The translations under genes were made by a program, and so were the position numbers. This document shows, piece by piece, positions 1-7,417 of a DNA stretch of 64,000 bases. The first letter of the stretch is position 1. Every line of letters begins with the position of its first letter. This DNA comes from Haloarcula nitratireducens (GTDB lineage: Archaea; Halobacteriota; Halobacteria; Halobacteriales; Haloarculaceae), in assembly GCF_019599505.1 (NCBI RefSeq), contig NZ_RKLT01000001.1:682001-746000 (forward strand). Reading direction: 5' to 3'. The notes under the pieces are model-generated. The model was not told the origin of the DNA. It was given only the letters and a program-made list of their open reading frames with translations, and searched no databases.

Positions 1-257
1 GTCAGGAACGTCTCCAGCAGACGGTGGTGACGGATGACCTCCAGCGCGATCGTCTCACCCTCCGGCGTGAGGGTGACGCCCTTGTACTTCTCGCGTTCGA
101 CCAGGTCGCGCTCTTCGAGTTTCTCGACCATGCTCGTCGCCGTCGGCGGCGTCACGCCCACCGTCTCCGCGATGGTCGAGGTGGCCACGGGCGGGTCACC
201 CTCCCGTTCGAGGCGGTAGATAGCCTTCAGATAGTCCTCCATCTTCGCACTCAGCAT
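1..257 (-). CDS. DtxR/MntR-family metal-dependent regulator (partial)
   Basis: The first 85 codons of a gene that runs off the left edge. The product starts MLSAKMEDYLKAIYRLE and contains a winged helix-turn-helix (VATSTIAETVGVTPPTATSM) followed by a wing segment LVEREKYKGVTLTPEG and IRHHRLLETFL. This is the N-terminal DNA-binding domain of the DtxR/IdeR/SirR family, which represses metal-uptake genes when iron or manganese is bound. The metal-binding dimerisation domain is mostly outside the window, so the metal cannot be judged. Confidence 0.85.
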   Translation of the reverse strand, partial: MLSAKMEDYLKAIYRLEREGDPPVATSTIAETVGVTPPTATSMVEKLEERDLVEREKYKGVTLTPEGETIALEVIRHHRLLETFL

Positions 258-321
258 ACGCCGTTTTAGCCGTGTCTAACACAAAAGGATGGCGCAGGCT
301 AAGTGTGAGTTTCGCGGAGAG

Positions 322-483
322 CTACCATCGTTTCTCGTCCTCGGCGCGGTACGTTTGCCGGCGGTTCCGGGTCAGCAACCAGAGGAATAGGTAGCCGATA
401 GCACCGAGGGCGAACACCGTCGCCGGGATGAGAAACGGTCCGAACGTTCGCACCAGCAAGTCGAGTCCCGACGTGACGGCCAT
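322..483 (-). CDS. Small single-pass membrane protein, 53 aa
   Basis: ATG at 483 to TAG at 322. The protein begins MAVTSGLDLLVRTFGPFL and has one strongly hydrophobic segment of about 22 residues (roughly 13-37), followed by a basic and acidic cytoplasmic tail ending EDEKRW. Codon use matches the neighbours (GC-rich third positions). I do not recognise a family. It lies between the DtxR-type regulator and a divergent membrane hydrolase gene, and nothing in it suggests a catalytic role. Confidence 0.55.
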   Translation of the reverse strand: MAVTSGLDLLVRTFGPFLIPATVFALGAIGYLFLWLLTRNRRQTYRAEDEKRW

Positions 484-582
484 GCGCCGGATTGGGACGC
501 CCGACGGATAAACGACGAGGATGCGAGACGGGGATGCGGACTACTCGGCAGGTACAAGCCACCGGCGGACGAACGCTGCGCC

Positions 583-1083
583 ATGTACCGACCGGGTCAC
601 TACGGCGCGGCGCTGCTCGCCTACGCGCCGTTAGGATTCGCGCTCCTGTCGTTCGATCTCCCCGGCCTCGCGGTGCTCGGCGGCGCGCTCTCGCTCGCTC
701 TCGCACCGGTCCCCGACCTCGATCAGCGTATTCCGCTGATCAGGCACCGCGGCGTGACTCACACGCTCCTGTTCGCCCTCGTCGTCGGTGGCGTCCTCGG
801 GGCCGTCGGATGGGTCGCGGGCACCGGGGCAGGCGTCGAGACGGCGAGGCGACTGGCGGCGTTCGGCGGGGTCGTCGGTACCGTCGCCATCCTCTCGCAC
901 CTGCTCGCCGACGTCATCACGCCGATGGGGATAACCCCGTTCTGGCCGCTCTCGCGGAGGAACTACACGCTTCGGCTCGCCCGTGCGGACAACGCGATAG
1001 CGAACTACCTGTTGCTCGCACTCGGCGTGTTCGCGGTCGCGCTCGTCGTCTCCGTCTCGCGCCCGGCGCTCCCGCCCGCTTAG
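583..1083 (+). CDS. Membrane-bound metal-dependent hydrolase (YdjM/DUF457-like)
   Basis: 166 residues with about four transmembrane segments. Conserved polar motifs between segments are typical of the LexA-binding/YdjM membrane hydrolase family: PVPDLDQRIP near residue 42, HRGVTHTLLF near residue 55 and SHLLADVITPMG near residue 105. The Asp and His residues are likely metal ligands. The substrate of this family is unknown. The stop overlaps the convergent MTH865-like gene by 4 bases. Confidence 0.8.
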   Translation: MYRPGHYGAALLAYAPLGFALLSFDLPGLAVLGGALSLALAPVPDLDQRIPLIRHRGVTHTLLFALVVGGVLGAVGWVAGTGAGVETARRLAAFGGVVGTVAILSHLLADVITPMGITPFWPLSRRNYTLRLARADNAIANYLLLALGVFAVALVVSVSRPALPPA

Positions 1084-1328
1084 ATGAGGTCGCGGCTCTC
1101 TAAGGAGGCCATCACGTCGTCGACGAGCGAATCGACGTTCTCGTAGGGGAAGTCGCCGTCGAGTTTCGTGTTGAGTTCCATCGCCGTCATCGAGAAGTCG
1201 CCCGACTCGAACTTCGTCGAGGGGCCGTTCGGCAGCGCTGGGATGAGCCCCATCGGACTGGAGATGGGGTAGTCGGCGTCCTCGAAGGCCTCGGTGAACT
1301 GCTCGCGGAGTTCGTCTCTATCGACCAT
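1080..1328 (-). CDS. MTH865-like family protein
   Basis: 82 residues starting MVDRDELREQFTEAFEDADY, with the conserved stretch PISSPMGLIPALPNGPSTKF and a C-terminal ENVDSLVDDVM helix. These match the small archaeal MTH865-like family, whose role is unknown. The open frame extends upstream, but a TATA-like box at 1357-1365 places transcription start near 1335. ATG 1328 is therefore preferred over the upstream ATG at 1343. Convergent with the hydrolase gene. Confidence 0.75.
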   Translation of the reverse strand: MVDRDELREQFTEAFEDADYPISSPMGLIPALPNGPSTKFESGDFSMTAMELNTKLDGDFPYENVDSLVDDVMASLESRDLI

Positions 1329-1356
1329 AATCGTTTGACCCATTGCACAAGCCGTT

Positions 1357-1365
1357 TCATAAAGG
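1357..1365 (-). promoter_or_regulatory. TATA box of the MTH865-like gene
   Basis: CCTTTATGAA read on the minus strand, about 26 bases before the predicted transcription start near 1335. It decides the choice of ATG 1328 as the start codon. Confidence 0.45.
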
Positions 1366-1449
1366 GTTCGACATCGGTACACTTTCCCGTTGTTCTGAGT
1401 TTATTCGAGGGCGGCGAACTTTCTTGCTCGTCGACGCCCTCTCTCGCGT

Positions 1450-2769
1450 ATGAATGGCCCCACTCGCCGTCAGTTCCTCGCCGGCGCTGGACTCGCGCTC
1501 ACCGGTCTCGCCGGTTGCACCGGTCCCGGTGACGGCGCCGGCGGGCAGGCGACGCCGACGCGGACCCCGGACGACTCGCTGTCGGCCATCGAACTCGGCG
1601 TCGACCCGGTGGCCTCGGGGTTCACCGCGCCGGTAGACGTCGTCGCGCCGCGCGAAGACGAGTACTTCGTCGTCGATCAGGCCGGACAGATAGCGTATCT
1701 CGGTCCCGACGCCGACGAACCGACGCCGGCGCTCGACGTCGCCGATCGGATGGTCGACGTGAGCGGCTACGACGAGCGGGGCCTCCTCGGGATGGCGATT
1801 CATCCCGACTACGACGGGTCGGGGCGGGCGTTCGTCAGGTACAGCGCGCCCCGACGCGAGGGGACGCCGGCGAACTACTCGCACACGTTCGTCCTCTCGG
1901 AGTTCGCCGTTTCCGACGGCGCGCTCGACCCCGACAGCGAGCGGCCGATACTGGAGATCCCGGAACCGCAGTCCAACCACAACGCGGGGTCGGTCGGGTT
2001 CGGGCCGGACGGCTACCTCTACGTCGGCGTCGGCGACGGCGGCGGGGGCGGCGACGTCGGGACCGGTCACGTCGAGGACTGGTACGACGCCGTCGACGGC
2101 GGCAACGGACAGGACGTCACCGAGAACTTACTCGGGAGCATCCTCCGCATCGACGTGGATAGCGAGGGCGAAAACGGTCGGCCCTACGGGATTCCGGATG
2201 ACAATCCGCTGGTCGGCCGGTCGGGACTCGACGAGCAGTTCGCGTGGGGTTTTCGGAACCCGTGGCGGTTCTCCTTCGGCCCCGACGGGAGGTTCTTCGT
2301 CGCCGACGTGGGCCAGTCGCGCTACGAGGAGGTAGACGTCGTCGAGGCCGGCGGCAACTACGGCTGGAACGTCCGCGAGGGCCGGAGCTGCTATCAGGCC
2401 GAGGAGTGCCCGTCGGAGACGCCAGACGGGACGCTCCTTCGGTCGCCGATCATCCAGTATCCCCACGACGGCGGCGCGGTGTCGGGCATCTCCGTCATCG
2501 GCGGCTATCTGTACGACGGCGACGCCGTTCCGGCGCTCACCGACCGCTACGTCTTCGCCGACTGGCGGGCGAACGGCGACCTGTTCGTCGGCACCGACAC
2601 CGGCGAGTCGCGGTGGTCGGTGACGGCGGTCCCCGTCACGGACGGCGAGATGGGGTCGAACGTCCTCTCGTTCGGTCGGACGCCGAGCGGGGAACTCCTC
2701 GTCTGCTCGACGGACGAGGGCGGCCTCTCGGGTTCGACCGGCGCGGTCCATCGGCTACGGGGAGCCTGA
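1450..2769 (+). CDS. PQQ-dependent sugar dehydrogenase, Tat lipoprotein
   Basis: 439 residues. The N-terminus has a twin-arginine motif (TRRQFLAGAG) and a lipobox ending LAGC at about residue 24, so the mature protein is probably folded before export and lipid-anchored outside the cell. The rest is the six-bladed beta-propeller of the glucose/sorbosone dehydrogenase family, with typical stretches SNHNAGSVGFGPDGYLYVG, AWGFRNPWRFSFGPDG and VVEAGGNYGWNVREG. Homologues oxidise aldoses with PQQ. Whether this organism makes PQQ is not visible here. It stands alone, with no cytochrome or PQQ gene nearby. Confidence 0.85.
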   Translation: MNGPTRRQFLAGAGLALTGLAGCTGPGDGAGGQATPTRTPDDSLSAIELGVDPVASGFTAPVDVVAPREDEYFVVDQAGQIAYLGPDADEPTPALDVADRMVDVSGYDERGLLGMAIHPDYDGSGRAFVRYSAPRREGTPANYSHTFVLSEFAVSDGALDPDSERPILEIPEPQSNHNAGSVGFGPDGYLYVGVGDGGGGGDVGTGHVEDWYDAVDGGNGQDVTENLLGSILRIDVDSEGENGRPYGIPDDNPLVGRSGLDEQFAWGFRNPWRFSFGPDGRFFVADVGQSRYEEVDVVEAGGNYGWNVREGRSCYQAEECPSETPDGTLLRSPIIQYPHDGGAVSGISVIGGYLYDGDAVPALTDRYVFADWRANGDLFVGTDTGESRWSVTAVPVTDGEMGSNVLSFGRTPSGELLVCSTDEGGLSGSTGAVHRLRGA

Positions 2770-2810
2770 GAGGCGGGGAACCGCACGGACGAGTGAAGGC
2801 GGCGATCAGG

Positions 2811-2978
2811 TCAGCGCGACCGCCGACCCTCGTCCGTGTCCCGGCGCGCCATTCGTTCGGCCGACTCGCGGTCGGTTTCGACCCGCTGTTCGCCCTCGCT
2901 ACGCACCAGTAGAAACAGCGCGAGCGGTGCGGCGAGCGCGAGGACCAGGGAGACGAGCGCGACCAGTCCGGTCGCCAT
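2811..2978 (-). CDS. Small membrane protein, 55 aa
   Basis: ATG at 2978, one base after the stop of the zinc-ribbon gene, so the two are probably co-transcribed. The product begins MATGLVALVSLVLALAAPLA, one transmembrane helix, followed by a charged tail rich in Arg, Glu and Asp (residues 27-55). No family recognised. The tight spacing and normal codon use argue that it is real. Confidence 0.55.
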   Translation of the reverse strand: MATGLVALVSLVLALAAPLALFLLVRSEGEQRVETDRESAERMARRDTDEGRRSR

Positions 2979-2979
2979 C

Positions 2980-3213
2980 TCAGCCGAGGAAGACGTCGGC
3001 GAGGTCGCTCGCCGCCGACCCGGTGTCTCGGTACAGCTCCGAGTAGCCGCAGTTCGTACACGAGACGACGCGGAACTCGTTGGTCTGGACGTCGAACATC
3101 TTCGAGATGCCGCCGCCGGTCGTGGAGATGCGACCGACGTCGGTGCCGGTGTGACCGCACTTCGGGCAACCGCCGTCGCTATCGCTGTCGTCGGAGGGCG
3201 TATCGGGGACCAT
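2980..3213 (-). CDS. Zinc-ribbon protein, 77 aa
   Basis: The protein has an acidic N-terminus followed by two CxxC knuckles, CPKCGH near residue 16 and CTNCGYSE near residue 53, separated by a segment with ISTTGGGISKMFDVQTNEF. This is the layout of the zinc-ribbon nucleic-acid-binding protein family common in archaea. The four cysteines would bind one zinc ion. Likely a small adaptor or nucleic-acid-binding protein; the partner is unknown. First gene of a two-gene unit with the small membrane protein downstream. Confidence 0.75.
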   Translation of the reverse strand: MVPDTPSDDSDSDGGCPKCGHTGTDVGRISTTGGGISKMFDVQTNEFRVVSCTNCGYSELYRDTGSAASDLADVFLG

Positions 3214-3312
3214 ACGTCTTCGAATTCGCGTGGCCCCCTTACAAATCTATTCCCCCGTGGAAATCCCTCTCACCCGTCGGGAATCGGCCGCCGGAACGCC
3301 GCTCGCCGGGAT

Positions 3313-3903
3313 TCAGTCGTCGGCGGCGACCGGTTCGCCGTGGCTCACCTCGTCGCCCAGCAGGTCCATGAACTGCGCGACCCACTCGGGGTGGTCGGGC
3401 CAGGCCTGCCCGGTGACGAGGTTCCGGTCGGTGACGACGCCGTCGACCCACGAACAGCCGGCGGCCTCGCACTCGGCGCGACAGGCCGGGTACGACGTCA
3501 TCTCGTAGCCGTCCAGCACGTCGGCGGCGGCGAGGATCTGCGGGCCGTGACAGAGCGCCGCGACGGGCTTGTCCGCCTCGAAGAAGTGCTGGACCGCCTC
3601 GATGACCTCGTCGTGGGTGCGGAGGTACTCGGGGGCGCGGCCGCCGGGGACGACGAGGGCGTCGTAGTCGCTCGGGTTCACGTCGGCCATCGTCGCGTTC
3701 AGTTCGAAGTTGTGGCCGCGGCTCTCCATGTAGGTCTGGTCGCCGCGGAAGTCGTGGATCGCCGTCTTGATCGTGTCGCCGGCCTCCTTCTGCGGACAGA
3801 CGGCGTCTACCTCGTGGCCCACCGTCTGCAGCGTCTGGTACGGGACCATTATCTCGTAGTCTTCGCCGAAGTCGCCGACGATCATGAGGATGTCTTTGCC
3901 CAT
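3313..3903 (-). CDS. DJ-1/PfpI family protein
   Basis: 196 residues from ATG 3903. A GTG at 3915 in the same frame is an alternative, and a TATA-like element at 3938-3945 would allow either. The fold has the nucleophile elbow AALCHGPQ with Cys118, an acidic residue in GDFGEDYE (about residues 11-17) and the VVPGGRAPEYLR segment. Family members are glyoxalases/deglycases, chaperones or intracellular proteases. The sequence does not separate these, but a stress or aldehyde-detoxification role is likely. Confidence 0.85.
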   Translation of the reverse strand: MGKDILMIVGDFGEDYEIMVPYQTLQTVGHEVDAVCPQKEAGDTIKTAIHDFRGDQTYMESRGHNFELNATMADVNPSDYDALVVPGGRAPEYLRTHDEVIEAVQHFFEADKPVAALCHGPQILAAADVLDGYEMTSYPACRAECEAAGCSWVDGVVTDRNLVTGQAWPDHPEWVAQFMDLLGDEVSHGEPVAADD

Positions 3904-3993
3904 TGGTATCACCACACGGAGCTACGGTCGGCGGCGGCATAAAGGCGTAGGCCAGCCAACAGGAACGGCTGTGACGGGCGACGTTCGGCCGCG

Positions 3994-4788
3994 TCAGCGG
4001 ACGGCGTCGAGAACCTCGTCCACGTCGGCCAGCGAGTCGAGGACGTAGTCGGGGGTCACGTCGCTCCGTTTGAGGGCCGCGTCGTCGCTGACGCCCGATC
4101 GGACGAGCGCCGTCGTCATCCCCGCGCGCTCGCCCATTCGGATGTCCGTATCGAGTCGGTCGCCGACGACCAGACACTCCTCGGGGTCGCAACCGATCCG
4201 GGAGAGCGCGGCGTCGACGGCCACGGAGGAGGGCTTGCCGAGGACGCGGTCGGGGTCGCGCTCGACGACGCCCGCGACGGCTCGAATTATCGCGCCGGAC
4301 CCCGGTATCGGATTCCCGTCGGCGTCGGGAAACGTCCGGTCGGGGTCGGTCCCGAGGAACGCGGTGTCGTCGTCGAGGACGCGAAGCGCGTCGTGCATGT
4401 CTCGATAGTGAAACTCGTCGGTCCACGACGCGAGCAACACGTCCGCCGCGCCGCCGGGGTCGGTCACCAGTACGGCGTCGGTCGCTCGAATCCGCTCGCG
4501 GAGCGACGGCGACCCGACGACGAAGACGCCGTCCCCGCCGTGGTGTTCGTCTAGGTATTCCCGCGTGACTTCCGCCGACGAGCAGGCCTCTCCCTCGCGG
4601 GCGTCGACGCCCAGCGACCGGAGTCGCTCGACGTACTCCGCGCCGTCGTGGAGCGGGTTGTTCGAGAAGAAACAGACCGAGAGACCCCGGTCGCGGATGC
4701 GGGAGACGGCGTCGGCCGCCCCGGGCAACAGGTTGTCGTCGTGGTATACCGTCCCGTCGAGGTCCAGAATCACGCCCCGGAGTGTCAT
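3994..4788 (-). CDS. HAD-IIA family phosphatase (NagD-like)
   Basis: 264 residues from ATG 4788. Motif I is DLDGTVYHDD near residue 9 (nucleophile Asp), motif II is CFFSNNP near residue 40, and the C-terminal motif is KPSSVAVDAAL followed by CLVVGDRLDTDIRMGERAG with the metal-binding Asp. The C2A-type cap between residues 80 and 180 is that of sugar-phosphate or nucleotide phosphatases (NagD, phosphoglycolate and 4-nitrophenyl phosphatases). The exact substrate cannot be read from the sequence. Confidence 0.85.
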   Translation of the reverse strand: MTLRGVILDLDGTVYHDDNLLPGAADAVSRIRDRGLSVCFFSNNPLHDGAEYVERLRSLGVDAREGEACSSAEVTREYLDEHHGGDGVFVVGSPSLRERIRATDAVLVTDPGGAADVLLASWTDEFHYRDMHDALRVLDDDTAFLGTDPDRTFPDADGNPIPGSGAIIRAVAGVVERDPDRVLGKPSSVAVDAALSRIGCDPEECLVVGDRLDTDIRMGERAGMTTALVRSGVSDDAALKRSDVTPDYVLDSLADVDEVLDAVR

Positions 4789-4825
4789 CGACCGACGTAG
4801 GGAGCCGAGACGCAAAAACCCCGCC

Positions 4826-5017
4826 TCACTCGATCAGTTCGACGCCGGCGAACTCGAAGCGCGCGCCGCCGCGCTCGCTCTCGGCCAACTCGACGGACCA
4901 CCCGCGGGCCCGTGCGACCTGCCAGACGACGGCGAGACCGATACCGGTTCCCTCACCTGCGGACTCCCCCATCCCGAAGACGGCCGCCGACGCGGCGATA
5001 CCGATGCCGTCAATCAT
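4826..5017 (-). pseudogene. Truncated histidine kinase: ATPase-domain fragment
   Basis: A 63-codon frame that starts with ATG inside the stop codon of the DUF998 gene (ATGA overlap). The product consists only of the end of a HATPase domain: a G1-box remnant DGIGIAASAAVFGMGES, an intact G2 box GEGTGIGLAVV, and the haloarchaeal ending RGWSVELAESERGGARFEF. The sensor, H-box and N-box are absent, so it cannot be a kinase. It looks like the 3' end of a lost kinase gene captured behind the DUF998 gene. Possible alternative: an expressed ATP-binding-like micro-domain. Confidence 0.65.
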
Positions 5018-5655
5018 CGCTGAAGCCGGGCGTCGTGCCCGCCGGCTCGCCCGCCGCGGAGGTGCCAGTGGGCGGTCCAGAGCACCCACGCGCTGAACAG
5101 CAGTGAGCCGAACAGTTCGGGGACCGCGAGCCCGCCGCGGGACAGCCCGCCGCCCGAGAGCCACCACCACCAGACGCCGACGTGGAGCGCCACCAGCGCG
5201 ACGGTTCCCGCGGCTCGCCCGATCGCGCCGGCGAGCGCGTTGCCGACGGCGTAGAGTGCCATCGTCACCATCGACGCCAGGTAGAGCGTGATCGCTGCCG
5301 GGCCGTGAAGCGGTTGCGCGTACGGGAAGACGCCGACGCCGACCATCCCCAGCAGCGCGACGCAGAGCGGAAGCGCGGCGAGCCGTTCCGCGAGGTTCGC
5401 GCTCTCGACCCAGAGCGTGTAGGAAAACAGCAGACCCACGAGTCCGCCGAGAACGAGGCCGCCGTCGAACAGCAGCGTCGTCACCGGCGTCGCCACGGGG
5501 TCGCCGGGTTGCCCGAGGTTCGACAGCGCGTGGTCCGTCCACGCGAAGGACGGCGAGGCGAGCGTCGCGCCCGCTATCGCGGCGTTCGTCAGGACCACCG
5601 ACGCGACGCCGGCCCACCCGCCGAACCGATCCAGGGTATCGTCTGATTCGCTCAC
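5014..5655 (-). CDS. DUF998-family membrane protein
   Basis: 213 residues from GTG 5655. The protein has about six transmembrane helices and the DUF998 signature near the N-terminus: hydrophobic helix, then FAWTDHALSNLGQPG with a conserved Ser/Asn/Leu/Gly. A second conserved stretch is GVFPYAQPLHGPAA near residue 110. The function is unknown in all members. GTG is chosen because a TATA-like element lies about 30 bases upstream (near 5688), and upstream codons would overlap the promoter. The stop overlaps the start of the kinase remnant. Confidence 0.75.
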   Translation of the reverse strand: MSESDDTLDRFGGWAGVASVVLTNAAIAGATLASPSFAWTDHALSNLGQPGDPVATPVTTLLFDGGLVLGGLVGLLFSYTLWVESANLAERLAALPLCVALLGMVGVGVFPYAQPLHGPAAITLYLASMVTMALYAVGNALAGAIGRAAGTVALVALHVGVWWWWLSGGGLSRGGLAVPELFGSLLFSAWVLWTAHWHLRGGRAGGHDARLQR

Positions 5656-5702
5656 GATATCAACTATCCACGCCCAGTCAGTTGTAAGGATTCTGGAAAG
5701 GG

Positions 5703-6398
5703 TTAGTCCAGCCACAGCGGCCGGGGCGGCGCGAGGGCGAACTCGGTGCCGGGGCTGTAGTGAAACAGCGGGTCGCCCGCCGGGTCCGGCAGGCCGAGCG
5801 TCCGCAACAGCGGCCCGCTCGCGTCGGCGTCGACGGTCCGGAGCGGCCACGGGTCGTGACCGACGCTCCCGACGAGGCGCGTGCCGAGGGGGTCCGCCGC
5901 GAAGTACCGCTGTCGCTCGACGAGGAACGAAGCGAGCGAGTCCGGCGGGGCCGTCGTCGCCTCGCCGTCGGTCGGCGCGTATCGGAGGTCGAGCGCCCGC
6001 TGACCGTCCACGTCGAGGGTCCGCCGCGAGGGGGACTCGCTACCGTCCGCCTCGTGAGTGAGCGCGCCGTCGCGGTACGGGAGGCGGAGCGCCGGCGCGG
6101 CCGTCGCGGTCGTGAACGCGTCGTCGGTGAACAGCGCGAGAAAGCGAACGCCGCGCTGACCGTTCGGGCCGCGAACGTAGGTTCTGACGTTGACCGCGTG
6201 GGCCGGTCGGGTCAGTTCGAAACCGAACGACGAGACGCCGCTGACGGTGTGGGCGAGCGCCGTCACCCACGCGTCGCCGTCGGCCGTTTCGACGGTGAGC
6301 CAGTCGGGTAGCGACCGCGAGAGGGCGTCGGCCTCGACCGGCCAGTGACAGAAACAAGCGTCAGTTACCGTCGCGGAGAGCGGCGTCACCGAAAGCAC
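5703..6398 (-). CDS. DUF2071 (YqjF-like) protein
   Basis: 231 residues from GTG 6398. A TATA-like box at 6418-6426 puts transcription start almost exactly there. The N-terminal part (CFCHWPVEADALSRSLPDWL) and the central VNVRTYVRGPNGQRGVRFLA match the DUF2071/YqjF family, which has an acetoacetate-decarboxylase-like fold and no assigned reaction. The open frame continues upstream into the divergent macro-domain gene and cannot all be coding. Confidence 0.7.
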   Translation of the reverse strand: MLSVTPLSATVTDACFCHWPVEADALSRSLPDWLTVETADGDAWVTALAHTVSGVSSFGFELTRPAHAVNVRTYVRGPNGQRGVRFLALFTDDAFTTATAAPALRLPYRDGALTHEADGSESPSRRTLDVDGQRALDLRYAPTDGEATTAPPDSLASFLVERQRYFAADPLGTRLVGSVGHDPWPLRTVDADASGPLLRTLGLPDPAGDPLFHYSPGTEFALAPPRPLWLD

Positions 6399-6417
6399 GG
6401 GACGAACTCGGCGCGCC

Positions 6418-6426
6418 GAGATAATC
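6418..6426 (-). promoter_or_regulatory. TATA box of the DUF2071 gene
   Basis: GATTATCTC on the minus strand, about 24 bases before GTG 6398. The divergent macro-domain gene has its own TATA-like element on the plus strand at about 6450-6458, 30 bases before ATG 6484. Both transcripts would be nearly leaderless. Confidence 0.4.
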
Positions 6427-6483
6427 AGTCTGCCGGGCCTCGCGGCCCGTAATTCTATGTGGAAGTCGGCCGCACGTTCGGAC

Positions 6484-6984
6484 ATGGAGTTCGAGGTGAT
6501 TCAGGGCGACATCGCCGCACAGTCGGCGGACGCACTCGTCAACGCCGCGAACACGAGCCTCCGGATGGGATCGGGCGTCGCCGGCGCGCTCAAGCGCGCG
6601 GCGGGAGGCGGCCTCGACAAAGAGGCCGTCAGCAAGGGTCCGGTCGGCCTCGGCGGCGTCGCCGCGACCGACGCGTACGAACTGGACGCGGAGTACGTCA
6701 TCCACGCCGCCGCGATGCCGCCCGGCGGCCAGTCGACGGGCGAGAGCATCCGCGACGCCGCCCGGAACGCGCTCGCGGAGGCCGACGCGCTGGGCTGTGA
6801 GTCGGTCGTCCTCCCCGCGATCGGCTGTGGCATCGCCGGCTTCGACTTCGACTCCGGCGTCCGGATCATCTGCGAGGAGATCGCCGCGTTCGAACCCGAC
6901 TCGCTCTCCGACGTGCGGCTCGTCGCCTACGACGACACCGACTACGAGGCGATGCGCCGCATCGCCGACGAGGTGCGCGAGTGA
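6484..6984 (+). CDS. Macro-domain (ADP-ribose-binding) protein
   Basis: 166 residues making one complete macro domain: VIQGDIAAQSADALVNAANTS at the N-terminus, the glycine-rich GSGVAGALKRAAG loop, and LPAIGCGIAGFDFD as the second ligand loop. Such single-domain proteins bind ADP-ribose and often remove ADP-ribose from proteins or O-acetyl-ADP-ribose, the sirtuin product. A sirtuin is encoded about 10 kb away, but there is no operon link. The downstream zinc protein starts inside this stop codon. Confidence 0.9.
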   Translation: MEFEVIQGDIAAQSADALVNAANTSLRMGSGVAGALKRAAGGGLDKEAVSKGPVGLGGVAATDAYELDAEYVIHAAAMPPGGQSTGESIRDAARNALAEADALGCESVVLPAIGCGIAGFDFDSGVRIICEEIAAFEPDSLSDVRLVAYDDTDYEAMRRIADEVRE

Positions 6985-7265
6985 GCGACGGTGAACCGGA
7001 GAGAGACGACCGGACGAGCAACGGCGGCGACACCGAAGACGCCGACCGGCCGGTCGTCTGCCCGATCTGCGGTGCCGACTTCGAGTCGGTCTCCATCCAC
7101 GACGAGGGCGTGATGGTCAACCTCCTCGACAACGACCGGTTCCAGCGGGTCTGCTTCCAGCCGGTCAGCGACGACGAGGGGACCCCGCTGGTCCGTTTTT
7201 TCCACCACACGCACGAACAGGCCGGGACCGGGCAGTCCGGCACGCCGGGCGGGCGGGTCCCCTGA
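6981..7265 (+). CDS. Small zinc-binding haloarchaeal protein, 94 aa
   Basis: GTG start at 6981 overlaps the macro-domain stop (GTGA), so translation is probably coupled. After an acidic leader of about 25 residues comes CPICGADFES, a zinc-knuckle half-site. A further Cys (RVCFQPV) and His residues (FFHHTHEQ) could complete the metal site. No function is assigned. Conserved-looking and of normal composition. Confidence 0.65.
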   Translation: MSDGEPERDDRTSNGGDTEDADRPVVCPICGADFESVSIHDEGVMVNLLDNDRFQRVCFQPVSDDEGTPLVRFFHHTHEQAGTGQSGTPGGRVP

Positions 7266-7417
7266 GATCGCTCCGAGAGATCGCCTGCTCGCGGGTCACT
7301 TCGTTCCCCGCTGCGCTTTGTCGAGGGTCCTCACTCCGTTCTGACCCTCGCTACTGCTCCGCGGTTCCCTGCGGTCACCGCTCCGCCGAGGGCCGCTCCC
7401 GTTGGTCGCGCCCCTCG
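7266..7417. other. Intergenic region rich in short inverted motifs
   Basis: Between two convergent genes. It contains repeated triplet-spaced motifs of the form cacttcgttc/cactccgttc and the pair gagggtc...gaccctc, as seen in other spacers of this window. It probably folds into several small hairpins and may act as a two-way terminator. No gene is seen. Confidence 0.3.

Noticed and set aside
5656..5850. Upstream extension of the DUF998 gene
   Set aside because: It overlaps the convincing end of the DUF2071 gene, which is on the same strand, and includes the likely promoter.
7266..7417. A fourth copy of the composite hairpin element after the 94-aa zinc protein
   Set aside because: It has GC-rich inverted motifs but lacks the T-tract start and the AAAAACGTGGG linker that define copies A, B and C.
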